DNA of 64,000 nucleotides from positions 172,616,310 through 172,680,309 of the forward strand of contig CP136064.1 in the NCBI GenBank assembly GCA_032622095.1, in the 5' to 3' direction. This stretch comes from Siphonodentalium dalli (Eukaryota > Mollusca > Scaphopoda > Gadilida > Siphonodentaliidae). Below, in pieces: positions 59,161-64,000 of the stretch. The notes beneath the pieces were generated by a model. That model was not told where the DNA came from. It worked only from the letters and a program-made list of their open reading frames with translations, and searched no databases. Position 1 is the first letter of the stretch, and each line of letters begins with the position of its first letter. Made by a program: the position numbers and the translations under genes.

Positions 59161-60110
59161 GCTAAACATAACATTTCTCTACTTTTGCGATATTATTACA
59201 ACAGGTTTAACTTTGACAGAAAAATTGACCACATTAAATCAAGTTGGCGCCAAAATGGCGATCGAAATTCGGAAAAACTATGAATTTTCAAAATTGTCTC
59301 TTAAAACATTCACGCTTGTTTGAAATCGGCGGCTATTAGCAACTTAATATTAAATAAATTTGAATACCTAACAATTTTAACATGATAATTTGTCCTACTT
59401 TGAGTCTTATTGCTACAAAATATCGTTAAAATGTGAATTCATAAATATGCTATAAAATTTACCAAAAAATCGATTGTGGTACTCAGGCCAAGTGTTAGCA
59501 AGAAAGTAGCTGAATTTGATGAAGAAAATGTGCATCAGTCAATATATTGATCACCATATAATAAATTATAACCATAATAATGCTTCTCTATTCATGATGG
59601 CGGCCAAAATGGTTGCCATACTAGAGAAATCACTAAAATCTGTCCAATTTACTTTGATATAACTTCTAATGTGCGATTTAGTTAATCTAAGTGAATATAT
59701 TTGCTCCATGTTGGCGAAAGAACATGGAGTTATGAAACAATATGAATTTGTTGTTAACAATGGCGTTTATACCCAAAAAGTCAAGAGAATGAAACCACGA
59801 AAATAAGATAAAGTCAACAAAATGGCAACCCTGAACAATTTCCGAGTTGGCATTGGATCTGGGAGGAAAATTTATATAGTAAGATGATTGTTTCGCCATC
59901 AATGATACTATTGTATCGCTCTTCTTCGTGACAAGGAAATCGGAACTCAAAATCCAAGATGGTTCCCAAAAACGGCGACCGAAAGTCTAATAATTGATGA
60001 TATTTCACACTCACTCGCCTCTTAAATTATTCACATCGGTTTGAAATCGGTTGCTAAATAGCAACCTTATTTTGAATAAATTCTAATATGGAGAAATAAT
60101 CCAAATTTGC
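59100..60110. repeat. Degenerate long direct repeat with GGCGGCCAAAATGG words
   Basis: The block CTCTTAAA..ATTCAC, GTTTGAAATCGG, GCTA..AGCAAC and AATAAATT occurs at 59298-59365 and again at 60019-60085, about 720 bp apart, each preceded by a (C)CAA(A/G)ATGG word. Other ATGGCGGCCAAAATGG words at 59105, 59598 and 59820 suggest several diverged units. Confidence 0.55.
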
Positions 60111-60289
60111 TAGTTTCATTGATAACGCTCCCAAGGTGGGTTTCAGTGACTGGTAAACACATTTGTTCCCAGGAAAAAAAACCTAGGAATGCTGATAGTC
60201 TGACATATTTTGAATATTTTGCGAAAAGTAGCTGTTTATACCCGAGATTTCTTGAGAATAGAAACATAGAAACCACACAAATTAGATAA

Positions 60290-61170
60290 CTTCATCTGAT
60301 GCTGACCTATTTAGGAAAAATCCAAATCTGAATATATGCTGGTTACATCCATCATTATATGTACATCAGAAATTGCCTGATCGGGTGACTAAACTGGAGA
60401 AAAATCCCTAACTCAACAAAAAGGCTGTCGGTATTGAGCAATACATTAATTAATTCGTCTTGGTGTCGACCCCTTATGGGATTTTGATCAGAATTGTTCA
60501 ATTGGCCCATGTAATGCCATCATACTAAGTCAATTCTACCGAAATTCTGCTCGTCAGGGAAATTAATTGATTTGACATCACACAATGCAGTGCCAAAAAT
60601 GCGTTGACATTACATACAGTTTCCATGTTAACATGCTTCATAATTAGTGTATTCTAAGTCCAAATATAAGAATAAGAGTTAATATTTGTGGGATTCGTCG
60701 TTGATATTAATATACATGTACGAAAATACAGGGTACACTTTTTGAAACTGAGAAAATTACAATTGCTCGTCATTGAATTACTAGTTCAAATGCAATGCAC
60801 TGCTTCATATCAGTGTATCAGGGGATTATACGAAAAAGATTCTCATGATTCTATCGAGTTACTCTGTATGTATGCTAAATGCCTTCCAATTATTATTATA
60901 CCACTTTGTATGTTGTAATGTTATGATCAATGATTTAATTTTCAACGATGCTATGATATTCACAGTGAATGCCCTTCAAATAGGAATTGTCCCGTTTCTG
61001 TTTGGTGCTACTCAACGTGTTCTTGTTCGCATGACAGGTTTTAACTTCAGCTATTATGTTCAATTATTCCATATCAACGATGCTACGACATTCACTTAAA
61101 TATCCTTGAAATAGGAATTGTCCCAATTCGGGTCATATGTTAATGTACACATTCTTATTCTTTATTTGCA
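60290..61170. other. No gene recognised; short duplication near its end
   Basis: CAACGATGCTATGATATTCA...AAATAGGAATTGTCCC at 60944-60993 recurs at 61077-61124, just before the splice-acceptor-like site of the zinc-finger region. Confidence 0.5.
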
Positions 61171-61840
61171 GACTGTGATATATTAGTGCCTACTGAAGGT
61201 CAATTCGTGGAAGTAGATGACAGCCCACCTACCTCAGGTATCACACCTCCTGGTGCAGGAAACCAGCAGTGCCATGAGTGTGGGAAGAAATCTAAAAGCC
61301 TGCAAACATTTAAGGCAACATTCACTGTCGCATATACAAGACATGTCAGTGTCGTTTGCTATGAACGCTTCAGGTTGAACGATACATTAAAGTATCACAG
61401 ATCTGGCCACCACCACCATATTCTTTGCGATAAGTGTGGTTTAATTTTGTTCACTCTATCTGGATAGCATTGCAAAAATAAAAAACGAAACATCAAAAGA
61501 ACTTTGCCCGTTTGAAGGATGTGGTAAGACTCCCTATAAAACCATCTTTGTTTCAGTCACACGTCAACAGACACACAAGAAGCTATCATCGTGTTTGCAG
61601 GGTTGCAACAGCCCCTTCAGTTCAAATGTCACCAGCCTAAGGAATCGACACCACAAAACTTGCGTCGAATAAGCCACACACACTATACATGCAGTCTTTC
61701 ATTCGTGGATTCGAGTGGACTCCGGGCACACGAAGAATCAGTTCGTGTCCGCACAAGATTCGAATGTCAATGCGGAAGAATTTACAAATATTGCACTGGG
61801 TCAGCGAATCATAAAGAAGAAAAAAAAAATCATTGAAATG
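61171..61840 (+). pseudogene. C2H2-like zinc-finger coding region, frameshifted
   Basis: After an acceptor-like TTCTTTATTTGCAG (61157-61170) the frame reads CDILVPTEGQFVEVDDSPPT, a Pro/Gly linker, and CHECGKKSKSLQTFKA. VVCYERFRLNDTLKYHRSGH and LCDKCGL then resemble classical fingers. A frameshift near 61455 leads to ELCPFEGCGKTPYK and CLQGCNSPFSSNVTSLRNRH, then another frame gives YTCSLSFVDSSGLRAHEESV (about 61680). Spacings are irregular and several Cys/His ligands are lost. It may be a decayed gene, a transposon zinc-finger protein, or exons whose junctions I cannot place. Confidence 0.42.
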
Positions 61841-61849
61841 ATCACATCT

Positions 61850-64000
61850 GGAAGGAAAACATGGTGTTACCTGAAACTTCTAGTTGTTCTTTTACATCTT
61901 TATTATATAGATAACCATATAGATAAGATATATATCCCAGAAAAAATTGTAAATGTCGATTTATAGTTATCGACAGCATTTTACTGTGGCTGAATGTGTT
62001 GTCTTCGTAGATTTTTCAAGAGTTATCTATCCTGGAAACGCGCTAACCGTCTGCACCTTTCGGCGCCCACTTTGTTTAACTGTAAATATGTTTATTCATT
62101 GCAGTCATATCTCATCGTTGATATTTGTATTGTTTAAGCATACAAACAATATTGGGATCTATTAAATTAAACGTGCAGCTGGTTATCTCAAAGGTTAGCA
62201 CATGGTTTGGATTGATTTGGATTAAACGTATTACTAATGATCTCGTAATTTCACAGTAAAAAGCTGACGACCACATACATTTACAGCAAATTTTCGGGGT
62301 CATATATCAGGTATAAATAGATAGTTGTTACGATAGAAGGCGAAATGCCTCTTCCGACAGTTCGACATGCTGCATGTAATTAGAAATTGGGAATTAAACA
62401 CGAACACCAACAATTCCCTGTGCAACAGTACATACCAATATATCATCATTGAAAAAAAATATATGATACCAGAATTATTAACCAATTAGGATAAAATAAA
62501 CACTGTAACGCTGTTTGGGTTTGGGTTGATAATATGTGGTCGAGCGGTCTATTTGTATATCAACCCAACTGCGTTATGTCTTATGATTCCTCAGTTCAAA
62601 TCTGGATCATGTATGTCCTGGTCTCCTTGAGTCTTCAGCTATCCTGGTGATGCGTTTATTTGGCCCAGGGTACTGCGTGACTAATTACTCGTAACACTGA
62701 GTAAAAGTTCATGATCCAATTTATTAAGTAACAGTGATAACTAATATCCACAAAGCAACCTTCATAATGGTGATTATGTGTATGAATGATGTGAAATTAT
62801 CAGTGATAATTTACTATTCTCTAAGATATGCCCTCATCTCATACTATAGCCAAGGACAGGCTTAAATACAGGTAATTTCCATATACTGCAACTGTTATGC
62901 TTGAAACCCCCTTGACATCTAAATGATGCTTTCAGTCTTTCTCAATCTTGTGTAATAAAATATATCTTTAATAATTATAAATAATTATTAATCTCGTTGA
63001 TGCCTTTATCATTTATGCCATTGGGTCGGGCCTAGTACTGGTCTTGTTATGGTGTTCATTCTGTACGTTGCAGTTACCTTTATTCTGAGTGAAAATAGTA
63101 TTAAATTAAGAGATTGATGATTCTGTGGACTTTATAGTTAGACGTTTGGGTTGGGTCGCATTGGCTTAAATACCAAGGCGACCCTTTCCCAGAATGCAAC
63201 GTAAAACGACCCCATAACACGACCCGATAAACACGACCCAGTAAAAGCGACCCCCGAAAGGCGACCCAATAGCCGGAAACCGATAAACTGTTGACATGCT
63301 TCCATAGCAACCACGTGCTTTAAGAACGGCCTTGACCGGAAGAAGCATGTCACCAGCGAAGATAGGAAATGTAAATAAATGATTTCGGATGAAATGAATG
63401 ATGAATCACATTAAAATACGGAAATATTACGGAGAGTTATTGCATGCGAACGGAATATATGATAGATTGTAATAAGATTAACTGATATTTAGGTGATTTA
63501 TACTGGTATTAAACGAATTAGATGAGTAGAGTGTGAACAATTTCTTATTCGACAGCGGAGAAGGACTAAACTAACGAGTTGTTAAGATGAATATAATTAA
63601 GAATAAAAGTAGTTTAAGAACCAAAACAACATAAGTTTAGTAAAACGTAGCCACGTTACAACACTATGTGTCGGCGCACAAGATCCCGATTGTGCCCGGT
63701 TAAATCCGGCTGCCGGATAAATCGGGCCCGATAAAATCGCAGGGTCAGCGCACACGAGTCCGATTTTCACTCCGGTCATATATGCATGCTATGGTCACTG
63801 TGGTATATAGCCAACTGGTGTGGTCAGCCTATCTAGCCAGTTACTATAGCTAGTCATAATGATTTATATTAATATGTATTTCTAAAGACTAATATTTATT
63901 AATAATAAACTAACTAAATATCGGTATATTAATAATATATTGAGGTCATGAGCAATAGCCGTAAATTAGCGTAATAGACATTTCCACAGCTGCCGCCCTC
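61850..64000. other. No gene recognised
   Basis: AT-rich sequence apart from the GACCC repeat at 63165-63270. No exon, RNA gene or transposon with defined ends was seen. Confidence 0.45.
63165..63270. repeat. Short GCGACCC/ACGACCC array
   Basis: GGCGACCC, ACGACCCC, ACGACCCG, ACGACCCA, GCGACCCC and GGCGACCC recur about every 12-18 bp with ATAA spacers. It resembles the GCGACC(ACC) style of the repeat at 2701. Confidence 0.6.

Overview
This is an AT-rich animal genome window. It holds the 5' part of one recognisable gene, a striated-muscle-type myosin II heavy chain on the minus strand, inside a dense field of mobile-element remnants. The exon/intron structure (a 28-nt micro-exon, a noncoding start to the 5' exon), the non-LTR reverse transcriptases and the many short palindromic DNA elements fit a marine invertebrate. 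The muscle-myosin residues and repeat style suggest a lophotrochozoan, probably a mollusc, but the window alone does not prove this.

Layout. From 1 to 23128 lies the myosin gene, transcribed leftward. Six coding exons (22913-23104, 13250-13393, 12863-13019, 8040-8067, 5449-5545, 2121-2222) join in frame to give residues 1-240: the SH3-like N-terminal domain, the start of the motor, the P-loop and the start of switch I. The next exon lies beyond the left edge. The introns carry many foldback elements. These include three copies of one TA-flanked palindromic family, a CAGGGG-ended element, a 1,500-bp element with ~270-bp inverted repeats and 9-bp target duplications, and a 1,701-bp element flanked by TTAA.

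From 23129 to about 41300 there is no confident gene. It has one unrecognised ORF (24197-24466), an ATC microsatellite, several foldback elements, a coding-like exon on the minus strand (35354-35528) and a candidate promoter with a short leader exon (35080-35180) that could be the distant myosin start. From 41330 to 44640 lie two decayed, different non-LTR retrotransposons, both on the minus strand. From 45.9 to 51 kb come a hairpin element, a C48/Ulp1-type protease fragment, a pair of nested inverted-repeat elements, a duplicated ~1-kb repeat region and a CT-rich minisatellite. A second copy of the CAGGGG element follows at 51711-52271. From 55.4 to 59.2 kb a 637-codon reverse transcriptase ORF lies downstream of an endonuclease-like remnant on the same strand. 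A broken C2H2-like zinc-finger coding region (61171-61840, plus strand) ends the recognisable content.

No rRNA, tRNA, CRISPR array or bacterial-type operon was seen. The most distinctive content is the set of nonautonomous DNA transposons with clean ends and target duplications. Several sit within tens of bases of myosin exons and would form long hairpins in the pre-mRNA.
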